Below are positions 24,833 through 34,342 of a stretch of DNA of 64,000 bases, one piece after another. The stretch covers positions 1 to 64,000 of the forward strand of contig QCJK01000002.1 of the NCBI GenBank assembly GCA_003216075.1, read 5' to 3'. The notes beneath the pieces are model-generated. The model ran no database searches, was not told where the DNA came from, and saw only the letters and a program-made list of their open reading frames with translations. Made by a program: the position numbers and the translations under genes. This stretch comes from Prochlorococcus sp. AG-409-B05. Lineage in GTDB: Bacteria; Cyanobacteriota; Cyanobacteriia; PCC-6307; Cyanobiaceae. Each line of letters opens with the position of its first letter. The first letter of the stretch is position 1.

Positions 24833-25540
24833 TTATTGCTCCAAATTGCAATTGATTGCAATTTCAAAGGGAACACAGCTATTAGGTAAATCTAAGAGAG
24901 TAGTGGTTATTCTTCCAATGTCATATGGTTGTGTCATTTCACCTTTGTCAATGGAGTCTATGTTTGCAGCCATGTCCGTATTCACCCAACTGGGACAAAT
25001 TGCAGTAATTCTGACCCCAAAATTCCACCCTTCATTTTTTATTGTTTGACAAAGACCCATTAAAGCAAATTTACTCGCAGAATACCCCGCAAGTTTTCCT
25101 TTGGACCTTTTTCCACTCATAGAAACTAAAAATATTACTCTACTATTTCTTTTTTTTATGAGTGTATTCCAAGCTTCTTTTGTAAGTTTCCATGGTCCTA
25201 AGACATTCACCTTCCACATTTCATCTATCTCATCTTCTTGATGTTCTGAAAAAAGGAATTCAGTATTATGAAATACTCCTGCACAGTTGATTAATGAATC
25301 AAAACCATTAAAAGAGTCAATCGTATTTTTAATCCATTCTTTTGCCGTATTGATATCCTTAGCTTCATATTTGTTTATAAGTATTCTATCTTTACCAGAA
25401 ATTTCAGGGTCTAATATAGTCCCCTTTAGTTCGTCTAAGTTCCTAACCCCTAAGCTGACTCTATGGCCATCTTTCATTAATTTTTCTGCAATAGATCTAC
25501 CTATACCTCGATTGGCACCACTAATTAGAATTGTACGCAC
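24833..25540 (-). CDS. short-chain dehydrogenase/reductase
   Basis: A 235-residue classical SDR with cofactor motif ILISGANRGIGRSIAEKLMK, strand motif NCAGVFHN and catalytic YSASKFALMGL, with Ser in FLVSMSGKR. The length is at the short end of classical SDRs. Substrate unknown. It lies between small genes and the lycopene cyclase, on the same strand as the latter, but with a 120-base gap. Confidence 0.85.
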   Translation of the reverse strand: MRTILISGANRGIGRSIAEKLMKDGHRVSLGVRNLDELKGTILDPEISGKDRILINKYEAKDINTAKEWIKNTIDSFNGFDSLINCAGVFHNTEFLFSEHQEDEIDEMWKVNVLGPWKLTKEAWNTLIKKRNSRVIFLVSMSGKRSKGKLAGYSASKFALMGLCQTIKNEGWNFGVRITAICPSWVNTDMAANIDSIDKGEMTQPYDIGRITTTLLDLPNSCVPFEIAINCNLEQ

Positions 25541-25661
25541 TTTCGCAGGTAAAAAATATTATTGACAATTTAAATTAAGATCTCAGTGTTTACCTTCAAG
25601 ACATTACAAATTTAACAAAATGATTTATCTTTTTATTTAATGCTATTTCTAGCTTATTGTT

Positions 25662-26942
25662 TTACTGAGGTTTGAGAAATTTCCATAGGAGTTTTATCTC
25701 TCTTCCCTGCATACCCATAAGTCCAAACCTTACATTCCACGGTGAGTTTACAAACATAGACCACATTGCACGTACTAGTTCATTAAGACTAAGAGTATTT
25801 GTAAGAAATCCATACCACTGTTTTTTAGGAAGATCAAAGAAACTATTAAAGAAATCTCTTAACTGAGATTCTTCAAATCGCATTAATTTTTCGAGGCCAA
25901 ATTGGTATAGAGCTTGTTTTCTTCTTAAATCTGGGGGCCATAGTGTTGACCATCCTTTTGCTGCAAGTTCTGCAGGAGAAGCATTTTCATTTTTCATGGC
26001 CGATGCCAATTCTTTAGCAACTCGAGGTGCTCTTCTAAGTAGGCTTCCAACCATGTACCCAGAAGCTGGGTGAACCATTGCAGCAGATCCTCCAAATCCT
26101 AAAATGGGTTGATCTAGGTTAGGAATTGGTAAATTCATGGGAAGGAATAATCCAAGTTCTTCATGCTCTAGTGAGGTGATTTTTATTCCGCGATTTTCGA
26201 GCCTTTGATGCAGTCGTTTTTGCAATTTCTCAAGAGTTAATGGTGGTGCAAGCCCTAGAGATGTTTCCTCTAAAAAGAAACGTCCTTTACCCATATCCAT
26301 TGCATATAAGAACGTTGGAGGTTCTGCTCTCTCTGATGAACTGAGATGGTCACATCTGTAGTCCATTAAAACGAATTGCCCTTTCTCTAGAGGTGGTTGA
26401 TTAAACCGAGCAACTACGCCATAGCAGGTTTGAACAGCTATCGGACCTGATTTTGGTGCCTTTACAAAAACGGGTTCATAGCCAGTTGCATCTACTACAA
26501 GCCTTGCTTTTAGAGTCAGCCCTTGGTCTGTAGTGACAGTACTTATCTTTTTATCCACGTCTAGTTTGTCGGCCAACCCTCTATGCCACGAAACTGAGGC
26601 ATCATCACATTGTTTTAACCAATATTGTTGAAGCTTTTTCTTATCGAAAAGACCATAATCTCTTCCATGCTTAGTAGGTTTGTTTGCATCTGAATTTGGC
26701 TCTAAAGAACCAACTCCGAAATAGCTAACTGTGTCTACCCAGCGATGCTCAAGAAGGTGGGATAGCCCTAGTTCATCTACTTCTTGTCCCCAGATGCCAT
26801 AGGTGTATGGCCATGGTTCTCTTGGATCGCTTGCTGCAAGTACTCCTACCCGTAGATTCTCTTGACTAAGCGCAGCAGCAATTGCCAGTGCTCCAGGTCC
26901 AGCCCCTAGCACCAAGGCATCTGTATATGCCTCAGAAATCAT
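25662..26942 (-). CDS. crtL: lycopene cyclase (CrtL type)
   Basis: This FAD/NAD-binding carotenoid cyclase closes the ends of lycopene. Prochlorococcus uses beta and epsilon types to make zeaxanthin and alpha-carotene. The 426 residues begin with a dinucleotide motif ALVLGAGPGALAIAAALSQ (10-28), then the family motif PWPYTYGIWGQEVDELGL (43-60). The FGGSAAMVHPASGYMVGSLL segment is also typical. I cannot decide between beta and epsilon type from sequence alone. Confidence 0.85.
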   Translation of the reverse strand: MISEAYTDALVLGAGPGALAIAAALSQENLRVGVLAASDPREPWPYTYGIWGQEVDELGLSHLLEHRWVDTVSYFGVGSLEPNSDANKPTKHGRDYGLFDKKKLQQYWLKQCDDASVSWHRGLADKLDVDKKISTVTTDQGLTLKARLVVDATGYEPVFVKAPKSGPIAVQTCYGVVARFNQPPLEKGQFVLMDYRCDHLSSSERAEPPTFLYAMDMGKGRFFLEETSLGLAPPLTLEKLQKRLHQRLENRGIKITSLEHEELGLFLPMNLPIPNLDQPILGFGGSAAMVHPASGYMVGSLLRRAPRVAKELASAMKNENASPAELAAKGWSTLWPPDLRRKQALYQFGLEKLMRFEESQLRDFFNSFFDLPKKQWYGFLTNTLSLNELVRAMWSMFVNSPWNVRFGLMGMQGREIKLLWKFLKPQ

Positions 26943-27373
26943 GGCATGACCTGCAATTTAGTAGTGACCTGATTCAAACTGTCTTCCTTTAGCAACGATG
27001 TGGATAGGAATGGAAGAAGTTGGCAAGCATCTTTGATCACTAATCCTGCCTCCACATCTAACTCTTTGAGGTTACATCGATTTTATTAAACTTAATTGTA
27101 TTAACAGCAACTGTCGTGTTTATAAACCTTTTTTGACCGTAGCTAAGATTCCTATAATGTTGACCTTTTTTCATCATTCTGAACCTGTAATGCCTTTACT
27201 TGAGTGGCCTGGTCTTCTAGGATTATATGGTTTTCTATCCTGAAAACTTTATCTGAGTTTAACTTTGTGTGCTCAACAAATCATTAAAAGGACTTATTCA
27301 TTAGAAATTCCATGGGTTTTATGTATAATTTACAATATATTTACTTACATTAATTAAATTATACCCATTCACA
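26943..27373. other. divergent spacer between crtL and an LPOR-like gene
   Basis: These 431 bases lie between divergently transcribed genes and hold both promoters. No gene, repeat or strong hairpin was found; the longest small frame (MPLLEWPGLLGLYGFLS) is too short to call. Confidence 0.4.
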
Positions 27374-28423
27374 ATGAAATCTGAAGAAGTATTATCAGTT
27401 AACAAGAAGATATTTATGACAGGAGCTACTTCTGGTATCGGATTTCAGGCTTTATTGAGGCTTCTTAAAGCCGGAAATATTTTGACCATACTTTGCCGAG
27501 ATAGGAAGACAGAAGAAAGAATCTTAAACAAAGTTTTCAAGGAAATAAAAACATCTCAATCACTAAAAAATAAGATTTACACTTGCGTAGCTGATTTAGG
27601 AGATTTGAAAAGTATAGAGGAATGTGCTAATAAATTACTAAGTAATAACATTGATTTTGACATTTTTATTTTTAATGCTGGTCTTCAATATACAGGCTCA
27701 CCTAATCCTTTATTTTCCTCACAAGGGTTTGAATTAACTTTTGCTGTAAATCACCTTAGCCATCAATACTTGCTCCATAAGTTATTACCTTTGCTAGATA
27801 AAAGTGTAGCTCCTCGTATAGTTGTAACTTCATCTGAGGTTCATAATCCAAACACTCCAGGTGGTCGTATAGGTTTGCCTGCTGGTCTTGGTCAATTGGA
27901 AGGCCTTTCTGGTAGATGCAACACTGTGATGCTTGATGGTATTTCAAAGTTCAGCGCTGACAAAGCATATAAAGACAGCAAACTATGCAATATATTGTTT
28001 TGTCGTGAACTGGTTAGACGTTTGAAATTAAGGAATACTCCAATGCCTGTCATTGCTTGGGCTCCTGGCTTAGTTATACCACGAACGAATAAAGGTTTTT
28101 TTAGGTATAGTAGACAGAATAATGAGTTCTCTCAAAGATTATTTGCCCTAATAGCAAGAGATTTATTACATGTAACTGAGACCCCAAATAATGCTGGCAA
28201 GCTACTTAGTATGGTTGCCACAAAAGAATTATATCAAAACAATGGATTTAAGTATTATAGTAATAGATTGGCTGGGTTTGGCACAACGAAGACTTTTAGT
28301 GAGACTTGCATAAGTGATGAAGCATTAAATAATGAATTATCATCTAGACTTTGGGAACTATCATCAGAGTTGGCAAATATTAATCCTGAACTAACTCCTT
28401 TAGTTGATGGGATTAATATCTAG
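27374..28423 (+). CDS. SDR similar to light-dependent protochlorophyllide reductase
   Basis: This 349-residue SDR has the cofactor motif FMTGATSGIGFQALLRLLKA. Its catalytic region ADKAYKDSKLCNILFCREL closely resembles the YKDSK and Cys region of LPOR, which reduces protochlorophyllide in light. Other LPOR-like features are NHLSHQYLLHKLLPLL and the long C-terminal lid. The diverged middle and the C-terminus suggest a paralogue and not the main por gene. Substrate may be a tetrapyrrole or another pigment (inference). Its 3' end overlaps a small convergent gene. Confidence 0.7.
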   Translation: MKSEEVLSVNKKIFMTGATSGIGFQALLRLLKAGNILTILCRDRKTEERILNKVFKEIKTSQSLKNKIYTCVADLGDLKSIEECANKLLSNNIDFDIFIFNAGLQYTGSPNPLFSSQGFELTFAVNHLSHQYLLHKLLPLLDKSVAPRIVVTSSEVHNPNTPGGRIGLPAGLGQLEGLSGRCNTVMLDGISKFSADKAYKDSKLCNILFCRELVRRLKLRNTPMPVIAWAPGLVIPRTNKGFFRYSRQNNEFSQRLFALIARDLLHVTETPNNAGKLLSMVATKELYQNNGFKYYSNRLAGFGTTKTFSETCISDEALNNELSSRLWELSSELANINPELTPLVDGINI

Positions 28424-28573
28424 TTCTTTTAGCTTTTTTCGATATGATTTTATTTGCCTAGAGTACATTTCTATTTCTCCTGATGTCCATCTTGAATGAT
28501 TTTTAATTCTCAACTCTAGCTCTATTATGCGATGCTTTAATCGATATATTTGATCAATTTTATCTTCATACAT
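28400..28573 (-). CDS. small coiled-coil protein, 57 aa
   Basis: A 57-residue frame opens MYEDKIDQIYRLKHRIIELE and continues with a charged helix ending KSYRKKLKELDINPIN. The heptad-like spacing of Ile/Leu suggests a coiled coil. It overlaps the last 24 bases of the LPOR-like gene tail to tail. Charged composition in an AT-rich region supports it. Confidence 0.55.
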   Translation of the reverse strand: MYEDKIDQIYRLKHRIIELELRIKNHSRWTSGEIEMYSRQIKSYRKKLKELDINPIN

Positions 28574-28699
28574 ATTCTTATTTAAACCTTATTTGGTATG
28601 TTTAATTCAATCATAAGTAATTTTGTCAATCTGCAAGTTGTTTCTTAATAATATTATAATACTAATATCTTCTAATGAAATGCTGATGAATCAAAATAT

Positions 28700-29722
28700 C
28701 TAGTTACTATTAGCTAAATGAATTGTTTGGGTTGGGAAGGCAAATTCTATATTTTCTCTTTTAAAACACTCCATTATTGCTATATTAATTTCCTGCTGAG
28801 CAGTCATCGCTCTCAAATAATTATTTGTTGGAATAAAATATACAAATTCAAAATCTAAACTGCTAGGACCAAATTCAACAAAGTGGCACCTATCAAATAT
28901 TGCATCATTGGTACTATCTATAATTGATTTGATTAATGAGGGTATTTTTTTGACTTTTATTATATTTGTATCATAAATAATTCCTATTCTATGACTTATT
29001 CTTCGATTTTCCATCTCTGCGTAATTTGATATGACACCATTAGTTAGTGAGCTATTACTCATTACAATTATCTCTCCACTTAGACTTCTAAGACGTGTAG
29101 ACCTAACGCCAACTCTCTCAACAGTGGCCCAAACATTATCTATATGAATAAATTGTCCATTTTGAAAAGGTTTATCTAAGAGTATTGTTATATATTCGAA
29201 AAATTCCTGTACAGGTTCCTTTAAGGCTAGCCCAGCACCAATTCCACCAGCACTAAGGAGAGCCCAAATTGCTGCCATTTGAACCCCGATATTTTGTAGA
29301 AAGAATATTATTCCAATACCCCATATTAGTGATCTGACCATAGGACCTAATGAGCGTAACATAGTTCTAACTGCTTGATCTTCTATACGGTCTGACCAGC
29401 TTCTTAGGGTTCTAATAACAACTTTATTACAAAAACGTATAAGTAAAACTATACAAAATAATTCTGCTGTGCCTATAATAATAGGATCTGCTTCTCTGCT
29501 TATAGGAAGAATCTTCCAAGATATTATAGATGTTAATGCCCATCCGATAGGCTTTATTATCTTTACCAGCTCATTAACGATATAATCATCAGAATCAGTT
29601 CTGGTTCTCTTAACTATTTTCCGCAGTAATTCTTCTGAAGTTTTGGAAACAACAATTGAAAGGATGAAACCAATAATGAGTACAAATGCAGATGTGAGTA
29701 AGTTCTTATAAAATTCATTCAT
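28700..29722 (-). CDS. MscS-family mechanosensitive channel
   Basis: This 340-residue membrane protein has about four N-terminal hydrophobic helices. It then shows the MscS pore and beta-domain signature: SAGGIGAGLALKEPVQEFFE, then a beta domain with PFQNGQFIHIDNVWATVERV and VRSTRLRSLSGEIIVMSNS. It is longer at the N-terminus than E. coli MscS, like YbdG/YnaI-type members. It would release solutes on hypo-osmotic shock. It is about 65 bases downstream of the isochorismatase-family gene on the same strand. Confidence 0.9.
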   Translation of the reverse strand: MNEFYKNLLTSAFVLIIGFILSIVVSKTSEELLRKIVKRTRTDSDDYIVNELVKIIKPIGWALTSIISWKILPISREADPIIIGTAELFCIVLLIRFCNKVVIRTLRSWSDRIEDQAVRTMLRSLGPMVRSLIWGIGIIFFLQNIGVQMAAIWALLSAGGIGAGLALKEPVQEFFEYITILLDKPFQNGQFIHIDNVWATVERVGVRSTRLRSLSGEIIVMSNSSLTNGVISNYAEMENRRISHRIGIIYDTNIIKVKKIPSLIKSIIDSTNDAIFDRCHFVEFGPSSLDFEFVYFIPTNNYLRAMTAQQEINIAIMECFKRENIEFAFPTQTIHLANSN

Positions 29723-29787
29723 AAATTAATTTGCATATACCACTACTCTGCCGTGGAATAGGTGATACCGCCATTATATTTTGATTT

Positions 29788-30375
29788 TTATATAGTCCTC
29801 TTTATTAGACTGCTGATTAATCTAAATTCATCTCTATCTGCAGTTCCACACCATTCAAAAATGATTGCTTCAGTTGTAGTAGCTACTACATCATTACTTA
29901 CTAACCTATTGATTGCATATTTATGGTCAATCTTATGCCTACTTCCTATTGCATCAATTGGGACATAGACCGCATAACCCGAACTTATAAACCCTAGTGC
30001 AGATTGTAAAATACATACGTGAGACTCAATACCACACAATAATATGTTCTTAACATTATGGCCACTGATTATTTTTTTAACTTCATTTGTATTATGACAA
30101 CTAAAATCCATTTTCATAATAGGATCGTCATCTATTATTTTGTCAATTTCATTTAATGAATTTCCTAGTCTGCATGGATTTTGTTCTGTATAAGAAGTCT
30201 TGATTTTCAGTATAGATGCAGCTTCTATGATTTTTTGTATATTTTTAATTACCACGTCCCTATTAAATATATTATTCATTAGTTTATCTTGAACATCTAT
30301 TACTATTATCAAAGAATTATTAGTTGGCATAACTCCCTTTATGTAGTTTGATGTTTTGGATACAGGCTTTTCCAT
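29788..30375 (-). CDS. isochorismatase-family cysteine hydrolase
   Basis: This 195-residue hydrolase has the triad Asp in LIIVIDVQDKLM (near residue 24), a Lys in the MKMDFSCHN region and the nucleophile Cys in CGIESHVCILQSALGF. Such enzymes act on nicotinamide, ureidoacrylate or isochorismate. The substrate cannot be told. It lies upstream of the MscS gene on the same strand. Confidence 0.85.
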   Translation of the reverse strand: MEKPVSKTSNYIKGVMPTNNSLIIVIDVQDKLMNNIFNRDVVIKNIQKIIEAASILKIKTSYTEQNPCRLGNSLNEIDKIIDDDPIMKMDFSCHNTNEVKKIISGHNVKNILLCGIESHVCILQSALGFISSGYAVYVPIDAIGSRHKIDHKYAINRLVSNDVVATTTEAIIFEWCGTADRDEFRLISSLIKRTI

Positions 30376-30722
30376 TGATAATTACTTAGGATTAGTAATA
30401 GATACACTATAGTCAGGATAGTGCTGATATTTCATGAAGAAATTCTAACTTAATAGTTCAAATCTTTTATTATTTATGACTACATTATAAATCATAAGTA
30501 TGGGTATAACCTTTAGAAATCAATATGAGTCAACTTTATTTTATTTGGTTTATGCATATTAGAAGTAATCTTACTCGCACAAGACCTAGATGATACCCTT
30601 TTCAGGTCTAAATACTTAGTTGCATGTTCCAACTTATGTTATTGATTATTTATTAATTACTTTATCACTACTCTAATGTTGTTATAGGCGCTAAAGTTAT
30701 TAGTGATTCCAACTTTACGGTT
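30376..30722. other. spacer upstream of the fur-family gene
   Basis: Very AT-rich, 347 bases between divergent genes. A weak repeat of TTATGA and TCATAA arms near 30475-30500 may be an autoregulatory site. No gene is visible. Confidence 0.3.
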
Positions 30723-31193
30723 TTGTCTCAATCAACACCTTTACCACGTTTTGAGGGGACGCTTGAGATTGGTTTGCACAAAGGAGGACGTCGACTGACT
30801 CCACAAAGAAGAAAAGTTCTTGGATTATTTGAAGACAAAGGTGCTGGCATTCATCTCAGTGCCGAGGAAGTCCATCATCAATTATTAAAAGCCAACTCTA
30901 GAGTTTCCTTAGCAACGGTTTATCGCACTCTGAGACTGCTTGTAGATATGGGTTTTCTTCATGAACTTGAACTTTCTGAGGGTGGACATAGGTTTGAACT
31001 TGCAAGTAATGATCAGCCAGATCACCATCATTTGGTTTGCGTCCGCTGTGGTAGAACAGAAGAATTTGAGAGTGAATCGGTAATTCAAGCAGGTAGGGCG
31101 GCAGCAGAAAAGATTGGCTTTAAGCTATTAGAATCGACGCTAAATGTGCGTTCAGTATGTCCCGAGTGCCAAAATGATGATTTAGCAAAATAA
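30723..31193 (+). CDS. Fur-family metal-responsive regulator
   Basis: This 156-residue regulator starts at a TTG. The winged-helix recognition helix is RVSLATVYRTLRLLVDMGFL. The Zn/Fe motifs are DHHHLVCVRCGRTEEFE and a C-terminal SVCPECQ, giving CX2C pairs typical of Fur, Zur and PerR. Cyanobacteria usually have several; which one this is cannot be set by sequence alone. The N-terminal LHKGGRRLTPQRR is typical of picocyanobacterial Fur proteins. Confidence 0.9.
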   Translation: MSQSTPLPRFEGTLEIGLHKGGRRLTPQRRKVLGLFEDKGAGIHLSAEEVHHQLLKANSRVSLATVYRTLRLLVDMGFLHELELSEGGHRFELASNDQPDHHHLVCVRCGRTEEFESESVIQAGRAAAEKIGFKLLESTLNVRSVCPECQNDDLAK

Positions 31194-31274
31194 AAAATAT
31201 TCTAATTAGTACATTACGAATCAGGATCAAAAAAAATAGATCTTAAATAATATTTAGCTAACTACTTTGTAAAT

Positions 31275-31559
31275 TCAATGCGAATGTTTATGGTTGATTT
31301 CTAACTTTATCATGTGATTTTCGCAAGCCATCCACATCTCACCCATTTTATGAGAACCACTGCAACCAAATTTCTTAGCAGCCTGCTCAGCTTCCGCTTT
31401 TGTTTTAAATAAAGCTTGAGAACTAGAAGATTTTTGATCACTTGATTCGGAGGGCTCATTATCTATGCCATTGCATGATATTGTGATCAATGGAATGAGA
31501 GTTGAGGCTGAAATTAGTAGCACTTTCTTGAAAGTGAAAAGAATTGTTTTTAGATTCAA
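31275..31559 (-). CDS. DUF3721 putative lipoprotein
   Basis: A signal-like N-terminus (VLLISASTLIPLITISCNG) ends in a possible lipobox Cys at about residue 29. A Ser-rich linker follows, then the DUF3721 core AEAEQAAKKFGCSGSHKMGE and MWMACENHM. The family is small, cyanobacterial and of unknown role. The terminal HKHSH with the conserved Cys pair suggests metal binding (inference). Confidence 0.75.
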   Translation of the reverse strand: MNLKTILFTFKKVLLISASTLIPLITISCNGIDNEPSESSDQKSSSSQALFKTKAEAEQAAKKFGCSGSHKMGEMWMACENHMIKLEINHKHSH

Positions 31560-31697
31560 TTTAATCTGATAATCTAGTTAATATATTTTAGCCTTCTTTG
31601 TCCTCTAGGAGATAAAGATTAATAATTATTTTAAGTTGCGATGAGTCTATTAGGTCTTAATATATTTTGTTGTGGTTGTAGGAATATCGATAGGTAC

Positions 31698-32651
31698 TTA
31701 ACTTAGTGATCCACAGCAGCTTGACCCACTTCCTGCAGTACAGCCAAGACAATGTTTGTTAAAACTAATTTTTTCTCCTTTAAATTGTTTGTAGGAGCTA
31801 AGTAGATCATTGATATGTTTTATCTGTCCAGGCATTCCTAAACCTAATTGTTGGTTAAAATCACAATCAAATAAGAATCCCTGCCAATCTACACTTATTG
31901 TATTTCTGCACATCAAGTTATCTAGGTTTAGAGGATTAAATGAATCGACTAATAATTGATGGTATGAATCAAATTTATTTTCTCTTTTTAGTCGATCAGC
32001 AAATCTTTTTATTGGCATATTAGCTAGGGTGTATAGAGTATTGAAATGTATATCATATTGTTTCTTAAGTTGGTATTTGTATTCATTTTCTAATGCCTTT
32101 TGTGGTGGAGGTAGGTTCGGACCTTGCGGGTTGTAGACTAAGTGTAGAAGTAAGTTTGTATCTTTCAAACCATAGCCTAATTTGTTTAAGCTTTTCAAGG
32201 CTTTAATACTACTTTCAAAGACACCATGACCTCGCTGTGTGTTTACATTCTCAGCTTCATAGCAAGGCAATGAGGCGATAATAATTATTTCATGTTTAGC
32301 CAAAAATTGAGCTAGATCCTCTTGGCCCGGCTCATTGAGAATCGTTAAATTACATCTGTCTAATATATCTATTTCAAATCCTTTGGTTTGTTCTACAAGG
32401 TATCTAAACTTGGGGTGTAATTCTGGAGCACCGCCAGTAAGATCAAGTATTTCTATATTATACTTATCAATAACATCCGGTATCATTTTTAATATGTCCA
32501 TACTCATCATTTCCTCTCTGTTGGGACCTGCATCAACATGACAATGTGAGCAGCTTTGGTTGCATTTATAGCCTAAATTTATCTGCAATGTAGTAGGATT
32601 CGTTCGTACTACATTGTCAAACAAACCGTTTTGTAGAGATTTTTCCATCAT
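31698..32651 (-). CDS. ArsS-like radical SAM/Cys-rich protein
   Basis: This 317-residue radical SAM enzyme has the iron-sulfur motif CNQSCSHC in LGYKCNQSCSHCHVDAGPN. A GGAPELHP motif and a C-terminal Cys-rich domain ending CLGCTAGSGSSCCGS are characteristic of the family that makes arsenosugars from dimethylarsenate. Its usual partner, the methyltransferase ArsM, is not next to it here. It precedes nothing on the same strand closely. The role in arsenic detoxification is by family. Confidence 0.85.
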   Translation of the reverse strand: MMEKSLQNGLFDNVVRTNPTTLQINLGYKCNQSCSHCHVDAGPNREEMMSMDILKMIPDVIDKYNIEILDLTGGAPELHPKFRYLVEQTKGFEIDILDRCNLTILNEPGQEDLAQFLAKHEIIIIASLPCYEAENVNTQRGHGVFESSIKALKSLNKLGYGLKDTNLLLHLVYNPQGPNLPPPQKALENEYKYQLKKQYDIHFNTLYTLANMPIKRFADRLKRENKFDSYHQLLVDSFNPLNLDNLMCRNTISVDWQGFLFDCDFNQQLGLGMPGQIKHINDLLSSYKQFKGEKISFNKHCLGCTAGSGSSCCGSLS

Positions 32652-32780
32652 TTAAGTGCAGTGATTTTTGATTGTTTTTCTTATTACCTTAACAATTATA
32701 ATATCACATTTTTTCCATGTTTTTCCAGCTTTCTTCTTCGATAATAATTCCTTCTCTTTAAAACTAGAGTAACTTTATAT

Positions 32781-33995
32781 TTATACGTTGATACCTGAGC
32801 GAGTTTCGGATAGTGTGATAAACCAAGATATGTAACCTTTTGGACCACTTGGTACCATCGCACTGAAAACCAGTGGATCTTCTGGATCTGTTATACCTAT
32901 TGGTAGTTTGTTATCTATTTTTGGTCTCTCAACTTCACCTCCGCTACTATCTACAAGGATTATTTTGTTGTCTGTTTTATAGTAGTTGCCGATCTCTTGT
33001 ATTAAGGTTAAAAATCCCCTGTCACTCCCCCCTCTTTGGTACATATTTTTTTTATTGCACCATACTGACGTTACAGTATCACCTACACCTACCAAGGTAG
33101 GCATATCTGATTTAGAAACTTTCTGTATAGTTAACTCTAATAAGCCCTTTATTGTCTTCGGAGCATCCCTTACATTAAAGTCTTTACCAAATGGATAGCT
33201 ACCTATTTTACTTTTAATGTGCTTGTTTAAAAGAACTAGTAAGCCAGCCTCCTTAACAGCTCCGCTAATGAGGAATTGTATATCTGTAGTACCTATGTCT
33301 CCTTTGCTAGCATATTTAATGATTTCTTTTCCATTCTCACTCCCTAAATTTGGTGCAATATGAAGATAAAAGGAATCTTTTAGCCCATGGCTAGCAGCTA
33401 AATCTAAGAGGCCTATCATTAGGTTGTTTAGCATTAATTGAATTTCTTTTTGTCTTTCTACTTTACCGTCTAAGTATTCAAATATTCCATTTAGATTTAC
33501 TGTTGGTGAGTAATTTGTATCTAATACAGCTGACTTGCTAAACTCTACCCTTTTTCTTTTACTGACTTCAGGCATTAATCTGTTTAACTCTTTTAGCAAT
33601 TGATTTTCTATTGTTATTGGTAATTTTGATAAGAAATCTATTTCTTCCTTTGATACTCCTGGATGCTCTGTATTTCCGTAATTATCCTGGTACTCGACAC
33701 CACCAGCGGCTAGACCTGGTAGGTATAAACTTGTATCAAGGGGAGCACCTTTGTTTTTATAGAAGAGATTATCAATCAGTCTATTTACACCTCTTCTACC
33801 TTCATGCTCTCCATTTGTCAGTACTTTAAAGTTAGCCTTCAATTTATTTGCTGCAATTACATAATCTTTATCTATTTTCCTTTTTAAGGGATCTTTTACT
33901 AGTGGAATACATACCCCATCCAAATCCTGTATTATTAGGATATTTTCTATAGTTGATAATTGCTTGGTTAACTTGTCAATAGAATCTGCGTACAT
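32781..33995 (-). CDS. stpA: glucosylglycerol-3-phosphate phosphatase-like protein
   Basis: StpA removes phosphate to give glucosylglycerol, a compatible solute in cyanobacteria. This 404-residue protein matches Synechocystis StpA as I recall it: LIIQDLDGVCIPLVKDPLKR near the start, LTNGEHEGRRGVN, LYLPGLAAGGVEYQD and VGVGDTVTSVWC. The DLDG pair is the likely nucleophile region of a HAD-like phosphatase. The synthase gene ggpS is not visible in the window, so the actual solute is uncertain. Confidence 0.85.
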   Translation of the reverse strand: MYADSIDKLTKQLSTIENILIIQDLDGVCIPLVKDPLKRKIDKDYVIAANKLKANFKVLTNGEHEGRRGVNRLIDNLFYKNKGAPLDTSLYLPGLAAGGVEYQDNYGNTEHPGVSKEEIDFLSKLPITIENQLLKELNRLMPEVSKRKRVEFSKSAVLDTNYSPTVNLNGIFEYLDGKVERQKEIQLMLNNLMIGLLDLAASHGLKDSFYLHIAPNLGSENGKEIIKYASKGDIGTTDIQFLISGAVKEAGLLVLLNKHIKSKIGSYPFGKDFNVRDAPKTIKGLLELTIQKVSKSDMPTLVGVGDTVTSVWCNKKNMYQRGGSDRGFLTLIQEIGNYYKTDNKIILVDSSGGEVERPKIDNKLPIGITDPEDPLVFSAMVPSGPKGYISWFITLSETRSGINV

Positions 33996-34342
33996 TTCTT
34001 ATTTGAAAAATACACTACATCAAAAGTATAACCCGTCAGTGTTTTGAACGCGACCAATAGTAACTAATATCCTCTATTTCTCATAATATATTAGTTTCTT
34101 GCTCCTATACTTAGCATAGATAGCCTAAAGCTTCTTACGTTATAGTACCAATAAATCCACTATATATTTTGACTATGATTTTTTAATTAATTTTATGTGA
34201 GTTTATTTTTATAAATAATTCTGTGGTATATTGTCTAGACAACTTTTAGAGTCACATTTATCTTGACTTCATTCAGGGCATAGGATTTTATCTTATGACT
34301 TCAAGTGACTGATTGAATATTCTAAATCAACAAGGACCCAAA
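33996..34342. other. divergent spacer upstream of stpA
   Basis: An AT-rich 347-base region between divergent stpA and the gene at 34343. No ORF or strong structure; an AAGGA-like ribosome-binding site precedes the ATG at 34343. Confidence 0.35.
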
